Shown here in pieces: positions 46,201 to 64,000 of a stretch of DNA of 64,000 bases. Position 1 is the stretch's first letter, and each line of letters begins with the position of its first letter. Position numbers and translations under genes: made by a program. The stretch spans positions 44,780,165 through 44,844,164 of the forward strand of contig JAQNBH010000009.1 in NCBI GenBank assembly GCA_028752905.1. Reading direction: 5' to 3'. The DNA comes from Cladorhizidae sp. MBARI D1340-BT2 (taxonomy: Eukaryota; Porifera; Demospongiae; Poecilosclerida; Cladorhizidae). The notes under the pieces are model-generated. The model saw only the letters and a list, made by a program, of their open reading frames with translations, ran no database searches and was not told the origin of the DNA.

Positions 46201-46662
46201 TGCTATAAGTATCAATCATATCTCTAGTTACACTACTAGAAACATGCCATAAGTATCAATCATATCTCTAGTTACACTACTAGAAACATGCTATAAGTAC
46301 CAATCTTATCTCTAGTTACACTACTAGAAACATGCCATAAGTATCAATCATATCTCTAGTTACACTACTACAAACATGCTATAAGTACCAATCTTATCTC
46401 TAGTTACACTACTAGAAACATGCCATAAGTATCAATCATATCTCTAGAACACTACTAGAAACATGCAATCATATCTCTAGTTACACTACTAGAAACATGC
46501 TATAAGTACCAATCATATCTCTAGTTACACTACTAGAAACATGCTATAAGTATCAATCATATCTCTAGTTACACTACTGGAAACATTCAATCATATCTCT
46601 AGTCACACTACTGGAAACATTCAATCATATCTCTAGTCACACTACTGGAAACATGCTATGTG
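43262..46662. repeat. 44-bp minisatellite, 3.4 kb
   Basis: Roughly 78 copies of AATCATATCTCTAGTTACAC + TACTAGAAACATGCTATAAG + TACC. Variants: TACTGG for TACTAG, GATAAG for GCTATAAG, and shortened units that lose the CTATAAGTACC block. Higher-order blocks of several units recur (e.g. around 44760-44850, 45780-45900 and 46430-46500, each with CTCTAGAACACTACTAG). Confidence 0.97.
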
Positions 46663-46829
46663 TATATATCAAAGTGGCTGCTGTAGACTTACAATCAATT
46701 TGCAAAATTGTACAGCTCATAATGTACAATGTTGATTATTATCATAAAAGAAACTGCGCTGAGTGTACGTGCAAAAGCTTCCCTATTCAAGTTTGCATTG
46801 CCTCTCCACATCATAACAGCTGCTGTCAT

Positions 46830-49815
46830 ATCTATAGAGAGATGTGCATTTCAGATTTGCTTTGAAACATTTGCAGTTGCCTTTCAAGATTTTGTACACA
46901 TAGACAGGGTGCTATTTCATAGCAATTCTGCTGAACTGAGGTCTGTCCAAAATGGCTTTGCACCAACCCAATTACTGGGTGATAGCGTCTCCAGCTAATC
47001 CAAACACTGTCCCCGAACATGAACAGCTGATACATAGCACAAAGAACATGTTGCTTCAATGCAGCAGCTGTTGGAGGGAGGTTTGCTATCTAGCATGATT
47101 CCTGGCATGCAATATTAATGCTTGTGAGATTAGAAGATCATGGACTAAAATAGTGAGATGCTCAACTGTTAACATATGTTCATCCACAACTGTCATGTCT
47201 GGATTGGATGATATAGAATTCAGAGCTTCTGTCAATTTAAGACGAGCCATATGTTCCACATTCACTTTCCCCTTCAAAAAAGGATGTTGTGTCACATGCA
47301 GAGAATTCCAGAGATTCTTGCCCTGCGTTGGTATGATGCGAACTGCAATGTAGTGGAAGTAGTTGCCAGGGTGCCACTCATATAGTTCTTTTGCATTCAG
47401 TTCCAGAAAGGTGGCCAGCAACAGCACTACAACATTTGTGTCAACATTTCTAACAACTTTTTATTCCCACGTTTGACATTATTCTTTACATGCAACAGCA
47501 TGCGGGTGCTTGCTTCATGTGAACATAGGGAGAGTTCACTGGCATCCTCAGTCTTACTGACATTTGCACTAAATAGTGCTACACCCAGTTTTGCCACTTG
47601 TGTTATATGGAAGTTGAGTTTTTCTTGCCATCAACACTGGATGAAATTTTAACATCAGCTTCGACTTTTCTTCGAGCATCTGTTTGGATTCCCTCGAGCT
47701 CTCTTCTTGAAGCTTTTTTAGATCCCACACAAGGTCAATTCTTTCCACATTTCTCTCATCAGCTTAAGCCCTGGATGTCATCCAAGAAGCTGGAGCTGTC
47801 ATCTTCACCAAAGCTGCAGTGTCCATTATGTGTGCTGGTAAGCTCAACCAAGCTTTGCAGACATGTGTAGAACTTCCTAACTTCTCGTTTTTAAATCACC
47901 TGAACTGGACAAAGATGGAGGGATTCTCATATTTAAAAAAACACTCACCATATTTAGTTTGGCATGATATATATGCTGTTGGAAGAGGGGACAGGCATTC
48001 TTGATACCTGTGACATGCTCTTTCTTCTATCTTTATGGTGGTGTGTTAAGGAGTTCTAAATTGTTCTTTTCGATTCCCTCAAGTGATTTGATTTGATCAG
48101 TCAATGAACTAGTCTTTGACCAAGTTTTTGTCACACCAATGGAAGTGATATGTTGAATGCTTTTCACCACATCTTCTCCGATTGCAAATTTGGTGTCCAG
48201 TTGGTATATGTCATCACTGTCTCATTGCCTAGATCTTCAACAACATCTGCCATTGACAGGACTTCTTTTTTGCAAATGCAATCTGAACTCTTTTGGTTTG
48301 TTCAAGATGTCTATCATGCTCAGAGTGGTGGGCAACACCAACTAAAATTATTTTACCTCGCTTGATATTTCTTGTCCTGCAACCATCCATCTTCAAAGAA
48401 CTGGTGGGTTTTCTGTGAGCCCTATGGCACCCCCATTACCTTTCACTTCTGCACTTAATTGCTTGTTTTAGATGGCAATGGGTGCATTGTCTTTGATACA
48501 ACAAAAACACCTGACTTGAAATTTTCTAAGACCATAGGTTGCTTCTCTTGCAGTAACACACATGCCATCGTGAATAGTGGTGCAACATCCTGGTTAAGTG
48601 TTGGCTTTTCTCGTAGGCCTTCTTCTCTAGGATATAGAGAGAGCAGCTGCAGTTACTTGACGAGTATATTGTGTTTTTGTCAGGTGGCTGGCTTTAGTTA
48701 GTTAGTCTGCAGTTCCTTCAGTGGAAATATTTACCCCTGTAATTACATGTGTCCAGCCACTGCAGGCACCTTAAATGCTGCCATCTCTATGTGCAGGCTA
48801 CCAAACATGATGACAAATTTGTTTTCATTGTATATACTCTGGATAGTTTTACTGGATCTGTTTGGCAATGGAAAACAGAGACTGATCCACAGTTAGGACC
48901 GGTATCTGGCTAGGATTCAGGTAAATAGTAGTTGCCTTTGATGACATCCATAGAGTGTTTTATCATAGCTCTTTTTCAGCAAATAATGGAAGAAGGGCAT
49001 TGACCATATTTGGCTTTGTAGATTGTCTTGTGATACATAAAATGTAGCCAGGAGGCATTAGAATCCCTATCTATATAATCTGCAGAAGCATTGGATTTAT
49101 GTGCTCAAGCCATTCTTGCTCTAGATCAAACAGCTAAAGTTGTATCCTATTTCTCAAGTTGACTCTGCCCAGCTGTTACTGGTACCTTTGGATTCTTGTC
49201 ATGAAGTGCATCAGGATCTACCCTTGAACCTATGAGTGGCACTATTGTTGATGAGTTTCATCTCTACTGATTGGGTGCTAGATGAGCCTGTTCCATTAAA
49301 GTTTTGTTGAGCTAAGATTATTATTAATAGCAGCTGTATTGCACATGTTTTTCATTAGATTTGGTGGGAATACCACTCCTGTATCATATATGGAACTAAC
49401 TGTATGAGCTACATCAGAAGATAGCTGTCTTATGAGATGGACACAGCCATGCTGTGCAATTTTATCAATAAGCACCCTCTTCTTTTTATCAGCATGAACT
49501 TTCAATGCCAAATGTCGGTAAGCGGTTGATGTTGGGAATTGAGTGCCATCTCTGTTATATTGCTCTCTGCAATTGGGAAGGCATCATTCTCAGCTTCTGA
49601 CCAGAAGGCTGGACCACTAATAATCGTGTTTATCAGTTTTACTAAGGATGGTGTTACTGATTGACTGATGTATTCTTTGGTAAAACCACCACAGAAGTTG
49701 TTCTTCCTCTTAAATAGGTCACGGCAAATTATTATGTCTGCTTTTGCAATGTACATTGCTTCAGAATCAGAGTTTCGTTCATACACTTTCTGAATAGCCT
49801 AGCTAATGTCATTGT
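46830..49815 (-). pseudogene. broken copy of a large uncharacterised multi-copy gene
   Basis: Minus strand, many frame breaks. In protein order: ADIIICRDLFKRKNNFCGGF (49735-49670); VHADKKKRVLIDKIAQHGC (49500-49445) and VVFPPNLMKNMCNTAAI (49370-49320); IPVLTVDQSLFSIAKQIQ near 48900; EGTADSLTKASHL- and RQVTAAAL-like pieces near 48700; LCSHEASTRMLLHVKNNV near 47520; NYFHYIAVRIIPTQGK near 47350. I recall this arrangement from large, repeated, uncharacterised proteins of sponges and cnidarians, but have no name for it. Function unknown. Stops occur every few dozen codons, so the copy is dead. Confidence 0.55.
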
Positions 49816-50149
49816 CAAACATGAGAAGCATCTTAGTTTTATTTATGGGTGTGGACTCACATATCAGGAAAATATGAAAGCAGCCTCTTCTAACTGTTGT
49901 TCTATTAGTGTTAGTTACTTTTATTTAGTGTCACACTGTGATGTAGATGTGGTGGCCTTAACAGCATCAAGATTATGTGTTGCACATGATCTGCAACAAT
50001 ATTTTAATGTGGATAATTTGAGTCTAGTCTGTTCTGACACGGGATATTCCCTGATCGAGTGTCATGTGGGATGCCAAACACCCTAGGCCATAGGGTATCC
50101 TTGAAGGGGAGGGAGGGGTGGGGGGGAGAGTGCTGTTAGGCCCTTCACA

Positions 50150-51435
50150 GTATAGGTCGAAGTGTCTAACAGAGTATATACAGGCTGCCACCAGCATGAT
50201 AAAGATGTGCAGCAGTGGTGTGCAGCTTGTCCGGACTGTCAAAGAGCTGATAAAACCAATCCCATCAGCTCCCTTACAACCACTCCCAGTCATAAGTTAC
50301 AGTATTCCATTTTCATGGGTAGCCTTTGACCTATTTGGTCCACTTCCACGAACAGATAGACGAAACCGGTATTTGCTTACTTGCATGTGCTTAGGATCTG
50401 AGTATCCTGATGCTATACCTCTCAGAAATGTGGAAGCAACCACAGTGGCAGAAGGCATGCTTGAAATATTTTCTAGAATTGGGTTACCTGCAGAGCTATT
50501 AACCGATCAGGGCTCAGTTTTTATGAGCAAACTCATGAAGCAGCTATGCAGCATGTGTGACATCAAGCAGGTTCGAACTCCCCATACCACCCTCAAACTG
50601 ATGGTGCACTGGAATGGTGGCATGGGTCACTAAAGCACTTACTCCAGAAGTGTGAGGAGAGAAGGACTGAGTAGGATCAAATTCTCAAATATTTCTTATT
50701 TGCCTACCGTAACTCTCCCCACAGCAATATAGGTTTCTCGTCCTTTGAGATCGTTTACGGCAGAGCACTAAGAGGGCCACTGGAACTGCTCCAGGAAGGC
50801 TGGACAGAAGGTGAGATGACTTCCAAGAATGTCACAGACTGGGTGAACCACCTGGCAGACCACCTGGCTACTACTAGGGCAGTATTAAAGGAGAGAGAAG
50901 AGAAGGCTAAATCAGCCATGAAGGAGTAGTATGATGCAGGTACGCAACCTAGATTCTTTGCACTGGGCTCCCCCTGGTGTTGATCAGGAGTCGGACTCGA
51001 TGTGTGCTGAATTTATGTATTTGCGCAATTCACTTGCTAACTCATGTTCTTCCATTGTACCCCAAAACAGCTACTACAGGCTGATGCTTCAGCTAGCGGC
51101 ATCTCTGGTATCTTGAGCATGTGTCGTGATGATCAGGAGCTATCAGTAGCATTCTACTCCCGCAAACTTACATAAGCTGAAAGAAACTATGCAGCTATGG
51201 AACTAGAAGGCCTAGCAGTAGTGGAAGCCATTCTCCATTTCGGGAACTACCTCATCGGGCACCACTTCACAGTCGAGACGGACCACAGGGCCCTAACCTT
51301 CTTGGATACAGCCAAACATTTCAACCCAAGACTCACTCGTTGGTGCCCATGTCTCCAACACTTCTCCTTCACAGTTAATTACAGTCAGAACCAACCTGAC
51401 AGAAGAGAAAGATAGAAGAGAGAAGACTCGCAGAA
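50150..51435 (+). mobile_element. gypsy relic: integrase followed by RNase H
   Basis: Plus strand. 50200-50260 has the zinc-finger end (QWCAACPDCQRADK). The core runs 50300-50930: WVAFDLFGPLPRTDRRNRYL (first Asp), LLTDQGSVFMSKL (second Asp), then a frameshifted stretch around the Glu with WHGSLK, and FAYRNSPHSN, FEIVYGRALRGPLELL, ending FFALGS. Only ~100 bp later RNase H starts (QADASASGISGIL at about 51068), continuing VAFYSRKLT, YAAMELEGLAVVEAI and TVETDHRALTFLD to 51415. A purine-rich tract (51402-51428) follows. RT itself is missing. IN before RNase H is the reverse of the normal gypsy order. Confidence 0.75.
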
Positions 51436-51718
51436 ACCTGCATAACCATCTAATTACAATCTATCAACACTTGCATGCAATATAAATCATACTTATCTTA
51501 TCCCGTTAACACTTTAGTCTGAGACACGAATTAATATTATTAATATTTGCATGTGTATCATCCTGATTGGACAGAATCATAATCACACTTTGTAATTTCA
51601 CCATAATTATATGCTGAACCAATGAGAGGTAACCTATAAAAGGAGAGCTTCTGAGTGGTAAAGGAGACTTGTCCTTGCATTGACAATTAAAATAGACTTA
51701 AAACTCTCAGTCTTTACA
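51436..51718 (+). repeat. putative LTR after the RNase H
   Basis: After the purine tract, a segment with a CCTATAAAAGG TATA box (51633-51643) that ends TTTACA at 51718. It is followed by TGGGACTTTCTCTGGTGGC, which could be a primer-binding or leader region. If so, the LTR might instead be a 5' LTR of another copy. Limits are inferred. Confidence 0.4.
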
Positions 51719-51779
51719 TGGGACTTTCTCTGGTGGCAGCATATCAGAGGAGTACTGAGCTTAATCCCTCAATGCCTCA

Positions 51780-52150
51780 CACCACCTTCATGGGGACCCT
51801 AGCTACTGGAACATAGGCCCTATTTCTTGGTGACCCTAGCCACTGGGTGCCTAGACCCTGTTTCATGGCTAACTGGGTGTGCCTAGGCCCTGTTTCATGG
51901 GGACCTAGTTTCATGGGAGTTCTGGAAGGATCTACTGGGTGCCCAGGCCCTGCTTTATGGGGACCCCAGCTACTGGGTACCCAGGCCCTGCTTCATGGGG
52001 ACCCCAGCTACTGGGTGCCTAGGCCCTGCACCCCAGCTACTGGGTGCCTAGGCCCTGCTTCATGGGGAGCACAGCTACTGGGTGCCTAAGCCATGCTTCA
52101 TGGGGACCCCAGCTATTGGATGCCTAGGCCCTGCTTCATGGGACCCCAGC
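51780..52150. repeat. 38-bp minisatellite
   Basis: About nine copies of CTACTGGGTGCCTAGGCCCT + GCTTCATGGGGACCCCAG with deletions. Confidence 0.9.
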
Positions 52151-53730
52151 TACGGTGTGCCAGAGAAAATAACTCATTTTAGACCATTTGGCATTTTTGT
52201 GGGCATTTTCACCACCCTATAAATCATTTTCACCTCATACCAAGATTGAATTTGAATTTTGGATTGCAACTGTGATCAATACCTGCATCACTTTATTCCT
52301 TCCTTCCTTCCTTCCCTCGCATCCCCCGGGAAACACCAGGCAACCCTGCTATTATGATTTCAAGCTGATGTGGCATCCAGAAACACAGTATTATGATCTG
52401 TCATCAATACTTGCATTATTCCATATTTTTGTTCTGGCAGCACCAGGTGTATAGAAACATCATGGGCTGATCCAGGTGTGATGTTTTAAGGACCACCCAG
52501 ACAAAACATTTTCTTGATTTTGCATTTTTGTAATGGAGGTATTTGGGCCTTTTGAAGTATTTTGGCCACCCTGTAGGTTGAGGATTTCTCTCACTTTTTA
52601 CCCGAATATACCAAGAATGTGACAGGCCCTTTACAGGTGTTTTTTGCTTGGGAATGGCCCATTTTATGCAGATTAACCACATGTCATGTACCCTCATGAC
52701 TGGATTTTGCACCAAGAAATTTACTGTGACAATACTAACATCACTTCTCTATTTTTGTCCGAGCAACACCGGGAACCCTTGCTAGTAATATATACAAAAA
52801 ATAAACCTTTAACATTGTACAGCAAGGTGATTTAGTGATAGCAATTTTCAATTTTAATTACCATCAAGGTGTTGGAAAAAGTCACTCGGTGCAAATCATC
52901 ACCGTCAACACCAGTTAGTCGAGCTGTTAAGGACACTATAGGCATGAAAATTTGTATGTAGGGTCTACTTAAGGTGTAGGTCACTGTTATACATGGATCC
53001 AAGATGACCCCACCTCATATCATCCAGGGCTGTAAAAACAAAATGCTTACTGATGAAACTAAAAAGTACGATAGATTATTTTGAACTTAGATAAGAAATG
53101 ATATGCAATCTAAAGACTCACCATTAGGAAGGTAATAAGTATCCATAAAACCGTCAAATTGTATTGATTCTGAATATGAAATGCATAATATTAATTAAAG
53201 TTTGTGTGTTTTTTACTTATTTCTTCACGTTAACTAATATTTCTTGTAAAATCAAATGTGCAAGGTTTGCTTCTATACACTGTATATGAAATTGCACAAA
53301 AACATTTACAGGTATCTATCCTTCTTCCACTAAAAGGCTGTAGTAGACAGATCATGGGAATTCTCCATTAGTAATTAATTCCAAATAGATCACACCAGGA
53401 TGTCCAAGAACAAAACGATTGTGTAGAAGAGTCAGCAGAAGTAACAAATGAAGAGAATGATGAAAGATGAAGATTGGACGCTTTTGTCATTTACCAGATT
53501 ACTACAATGGAAAGTTGTCCTCTGCTAATAATAAAAAAGACTATGTTGATGCAGACTAAAGATAGCTAGCTATGTTGCTGCCAATATAGCAAACTTACAA
53601 ATTCTCTTCCAATGCCACTTAGATCAACAAGTTGGTTCAAGCATTGCTAACACATTCTTATAAGAATCGTGGCATAAATCATGCCATCACAAATTTAGCA
53701 ATGATAATTTAAGTCATCTGCCAAACACAA
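52151..53730. other. degenerate repeats, no gene recognised
   Basis: Three diverged sites share a CA(C)ACC(G/A)GG(G/C)AACCC-like block (52325, 52440, 52768), suggesting old dispersed copies of one small element. 52800-53730 is AT-rich without features. Confidence 0.4.
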
Positions 53731-53732
53731 GA

Positions 53733-54023
53733 ATGACTATCCTGATCTCACTTCCCCAAGCCCAGCAAAGACAAGACGGAACTCTTCAGCATCAACAGAA
53801 AATTGTAGAAGCTCATGTATATGTGATTCATGATGACCTGCAGTCAGATCAGATTGATGATGACTCCATTAATCTACATGACGCTAGACTTTTAACAATG
53901 TTGGCTGGTAGTGATATTATAGCAATTGATCCACTAAATCATGTGAAATGGTCAAAATTCTACAGATATTACATTTCCATAAAAACAAAAAGAGAAAAAT
54001 ATTCTAGTGCCAAATTGGAATAA
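53733..54023 (+). other. unrecognised 96-codon open frame
   Basis: Acidic, then lysine-rich at the end (SIKTKREKYSSAKLE). No family recognised and no clear splice partners. It may be chance or an exon. Confidence 0.25.
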
Positions 54024-54339
54024 CTTGACGTGAATATTGATGGCTGGGTGCAAACCACTTATCTTGTTGTAATAATAATAATAGCTAAGAGTAGTGTCCA
54101 GCTCTTCAAGGAGGGGGAGGGAGGAACCAAAGATCATTCATTGGCTGGCCATATACAGTTGCTTTCTCCTCTACCACCACTCCCCTACCCAATACATAAT
54201 ACAGTTACTCACCTTTTCCTATCACGGCATCACTTAATCCCTCCACACATTTCACCAACAGCAGTGCCACCTTTCTATCCTTACCCACTCGACCATATTT
54301 GAGTTAAACCGACGTCTTGATTATTCAATCACTGATTCA

Positions 54340-54535
54340 TGGAGCAGCTGGCTAACCTGCAGTCCAGTTCAGGTAAGCATTAATAAAAGTTCTCAGCACA
54401 AGCAAAACAGTCAAGTTCTTTTTTTATTATTTACACATACCAAATTCACGTGATCAAGGTTAAAGTACATGACTCATGACTAATACATAATGATAGATGA
54501 TAATGCCACATACCTCACATACTCCCTCCTTTTGG
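54340..54535 (-). repeat. BEL/Pao 3' end: polypurine tract and LTR start
   Basis: On the minus strand, downstream of the pol end, CCAAAAGGAGGGAGTA (54534-54519) is a good polypurine tract. It is followed by a TGTGAGGTATGTGGCATTAT start at 54519, as expected for an LTR. The far end of the LTR is not determined; I mark it only to 54340. Confidence 0.5.
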
Positions 54536-54621
54536 GCAGTGAAACTGTTCCAACAAGTATACAGTACCTTCTCCTTTTAGGTGTCCACGTCTAAGTTGTT
54601 AGTCCTTGCTTTTACCCCTTT

Positions 54622-56654
54622 CCATAGGGATGCTTGGCATTTGGTTGTGATGATGGTACAAACCCACTCTCGCTTGTCGAAGGAAGGTTCTCAGATGGTT
54701 GACTGACCAATGGATCATCATCTGAAGGATCATGTGCACAAGTAGGTGACATAGCTTCCTGGCAGTCGATAAGCTCTCTGACTTCAAGCGGATATAGCCG
54801 TTGAACAGGTCTCCTGATGGTAGAATATCCTCCACCTGACTGCACCCTGATGAACACACCTCTGATGGTCTCATCGCACGCCATGTATGAGCGCTTGTAC
54901 TCTGACTCATTTCCATAGCCTGATTGGGAGGTTCTTGTCATGCACAAGCACAATATGACCCACAGTTATGGAATTGGGAGTGCCCTTCGGCAATCGGAGA
55001 GCTTAATCGACTAAGGTTTGATGCTGACATCCATAGGGATGCTTGGCATTTGGTTGTGATGATGGTACAAACCCACTCTCGCTTGTCGAAGGAAGGTTCT
55101 CAGATGGTTGACTGACCAATGGATCATCATCTGAAGGATCATGTGCACAAGTAGGTGACATAGCTTCCTGGCAGTCGATAAGCTCTCTGACTTCAAGCGG
55201 ATATAGCCGTTGAACAGGTCTCCTGATGGTAGAATATCCTCCACCTGACTGCACCCTGATGAACACACCTCTGATGGTCTCATCGCACGCCATGTATGAG
55301 CGCTTGTACTCTGACTCATTTCCATAGCCTGATTGGGAGGTTCTTGTCATGCACAAGCACAATATGACCCACAGTTATGGAATTGGGAGTGCCCTTCGGC
55401 AATCGGAGAGCTTAATCGACTAAGGTTTGATGCTGACATCCATAGGGATGCTTGGCATTTGGTTGTGATGATGGTACAAACCCACTCTCGCTTGTCGAAG
55501 GAAGGTTCTCAGATGGTTGACTGACCAATGGATCATCATCTGAAGGATCATGTGCACAAGTAGGTGACATAGCTTCCTGGCAGTCGATAAGCTCTCTGAC
55601 TTCAAGCGGATATAGCCGTTGAACAGGTCTCCTGATGGTAGAATATCCTCCACCTGACTGCACCCTGATGAACACACCTCTGATGGTCTCATCGCACGCC
55701 ATGTATGAGCGCTTGTACTCTGACTCATTTCCATAGCCTGATTGGGAGGTTCTTGTCATGCACAAGCACAATATGACCCACAGTTATGGAATTGGGAGTG
55801 CCCTTCGGCAATCGGAGAGCTTAATCGACTAAGGTTTGATGCTGACATCCATAGGGATGCTTGGCATTTGGTTGTGATGATGGTACAAACCCACTCTCGC
55901 TTGTCGAAGGAAGGTTCTCAGATGGTTGACTGACCAATGGATCATCATCTGAAGGATCATGTGCACAAGTAGGTGACATAGCTTCCTGGCAGTCGATAAG
56001 CTCTCTGACTTCAAGCGGATATAGCCGTTGAACAGGTCTCCTGATGGTAGAATATCCTCCACCTGACTGCACCCTGATGAACACACCTCTGATGGTCTCA
56101 TCGCACGCCATGTATGAGCGCTTGTACTCTGACTCATTTCCATAGCCTGATTGGGAGGTTCTTGTCATGCACAAGCACAATATGACCCACAGTTATGGAA
56201 TTGGGAGTGCCCTTCGGCAATCGGAGAGCTTAATCGACTAAGGTTTGATGCTGACATCCATAGGGATGCTTGGCATTTGGTTGTGATGATGGTACAAACC
56301 CACTCTCGCTTGTCGAAGGAAGGTTCTCAGATGGTTGACTGACCAATGGATCATCATCTGAAGGATCATGTGCACAAGTAGGTGACATAGCTTCCTGGCA
56401 GTCGATAAGCTCTCTGACTTCAAGCGGATATAGCCGTTGAACAGGTCTCCTGATGGTAGAATATCCTCCACCTGACTGCACCCTGATGAACACACCTCTG
56501 ATGGTCTCATCGCACGCCATGTATGAGCGCTTGTACTCTGACTCATTTCCATAGCCTGATTGGGAGGTTCTTGTCATGCACAAGCACAATATGACCCACA
56601 GTTATGGAATTGGGAGTGCCCTTCGGCAATCGGAGAGCTTAATCGACTAAGGTC
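54622..56654 (-). repeat. 409-bp tandem array of a BEL/Pao pol C-terminus, five copies
   Basis: Period exactly 409 bp (unit starts at 54622, 55031, 55440, 55849 and 56258), with copies essentially identical. On the minus strand each unit encodes the C-terminal end of a BEL/Pao polyprotein: ETIRGVFIRVQSGGGYSTIR followed by RPVQRLYPLEV, the usual end of the integrase-linked C-terminal domain, then an S/P-rich tail. Because 409 is not a multiple of three, each copy ends in its own stop (QHQTLVD), except the outermost, which reads into the element's own 3' end (54600). Confidence 0.9.
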
Positions 56655-56769
56655 TGACACGTAGGATGTGACACCTCAGCAAGACACAAACATTTACATA
56701 GCTCGCAGAGTCTCTGCGGGTACTCGTAAGTTGTTATTTTTATTATTATTACCTTCATGAAGGAGGTTA

Positions 56770-56842
56770 TATTGTTACAATAACCTTCTCAATAATCAAC
56801 TTGAATTTGTATTCTCTCGACATTTTGACTAGATGGTCTAGG
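56770..56842 (+). repeat. dispersed repeat family C, copy 2
   Basis: Similar to 29348-29422. Here it directly follows an ATTATTATT run and an ACCTTCATGAAGGAGGT palindrome (56751-56767). Confidence 0.7.
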
Positions 56843-56864
56843 CTTCATCAGGAATAATGGACAT

Positions 56865-57205
56865 TTCCTTTCCTTTGTCAGAGTGGCCAAGATCTATGGC
56901 AACCTTCACCATTTCCCAGCGAAGCTGATCCCTGATGACTGCATCATATTCAATAAGGAGTTTCTGGGTTTGGTACAGTTCAATCTCTTATGGCACAGGT
57001 CGTAGTTGTCTGGAAGGTGAGGATGAGACTCCTTTCATGGTAAGTGCACCTCGTATCTTCCTTCTTTCAAAATATATCTGTTGTGTGAAACTCTCGTAAA
57101 CTGACTTCTCATTCTTGAGGATCCCAAGTAATTCCAGTTCCCAAAACTTCTTCAGTCCGGTTTCTAAACTCTCTTCCTCGTCAATACCTTCAACCTTCAA
57201 GGAAT
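56865..57205 (-). mobile_element. BEL/Pao protease-to-RT fragment
   Basis: Minus strand: LKKFWELELLGI, SVYESFTQQIYFERRK, then, after a frameshift, LPWKESHPHLPDNYDLCHKR and a diverged continuation. This is the FWE-LE-LGI ... LPWK region between protease and RT of BEL/Pao elements. It is about 200 bp from the 409-bp array on the same strand, so both probably come from one element whose RT and integrase have been lost. Confidence 0.75.
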
Positions 57206-57207
57206 GA

Positions 57208-62573
<5,366 letters not shown>

Positions 62574-62654
62574 ATGTATGCAATATGCATGTATTCTATA
62601 TCTATATGCATAATTAATTAATTTTATATATAAAAATATAAAAAAATAAAAATA

Positions 62655-63934
<1,280 letters not shown>

Positions 63935-64000
63935 ATACATAATATAGATATCGTCCTATATATATCTACCAATAAAGAACTAGCTAGCTAATTTAAGTAA

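Noticed and set aside
43262..46662. Regularly spaced repeats that might suggest a CRISPR array
   Set aside because: There are no unique spacers; the whole 44-bp unit is repeated, neighbours are eukaryotic and no cas genes are present.

Overview
This window looks like a piece of an invertebrate metazoan nuclear genome, most likely a sponge (inference, roughly 0.6). The reasons are an NLR-type innate receptor encoded in one long exon, very short introns (52 and 61 nt) in a neighbouring gene, a relic of the spliceosomal factor CWC22, TTAGGG-containing repeats, and a dense mix of Penelope, non-LTR, Ty3/gypsy and BEL/Pao relics. There are no bacterial-style operons, no CRISPR array, and I found no rRNA or tRNA gene.

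Layout. 1-5 kb: a 39-bp minisatellite, a ~115-bp repeat, a 24-bp repeat carrying TTAGGG, then a decayed Penelope-like element. 5.1-8.3 kb (-): a CARD/DEATH-like + DEATH-like + Ig-like + NACHT + LRR receptor, the best intact gene here. 9.3-12.5 kb: a 48-bp minisatellite split by a LINE with an (AAT)n tail, then a 72-bp repeat. 12.5-17.7 kb: a LINE 3' end, dispersed repeats and two minisatellites. 17.8-21.1 kb (+): a CWC22-like gene relic with introns and a possible charged C-terminal exon. 22-27.4 kb: LINE endonuclease debris and a minus-strand gypsy element nested in an older integrase gene or element. 29.8-33.3 kb: a 27-bp minisatellite split by another gypsy relic. 33.3-36 kb: a restriction-like-endonuclease (RLE) non-LTR element whose 5' part is inverted. 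36-37.5 kb: Penelope RT and gypsy gag debris. 38.05-39.23 kb (-): a previously unmarked five-exon gene for a 164-residue four-helix membrane protein, reconstructed here from splice signals. 39.5-43 kb: integrase debris and dispersed repeats. 43.3-46.7 kb: a 3.4-kb, 44-bp minisatellite. 46.8-49.8 kb (-): a broken copy of a large uncharacterised gene family. 50.1-51.7 kb: a gypsy relic with integrase ahead of RNase H. 54.3-57.2 kb (-): a BEL/Pao relic whose C-terminal part forms a 409-bp tandem array. 57.2-59.6 kb: a second LINE. 59.97-62.64 kb: a long RLE-type element. 62.65-63.93 kb: (AAT)n arrays holding a further RLE fragment.

How it fits together. Only two host genes look potentially functional: the NLR and the small tetraspan gene. 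Almost everything else is repeats and dead retroelements. A recurring theme is the coupling of the two: retroelements sit inside minisatellites, retroelement tails seed (AAT)n arrays, and pieces of retroelement coding sequence have themselves been tandemly amplified.
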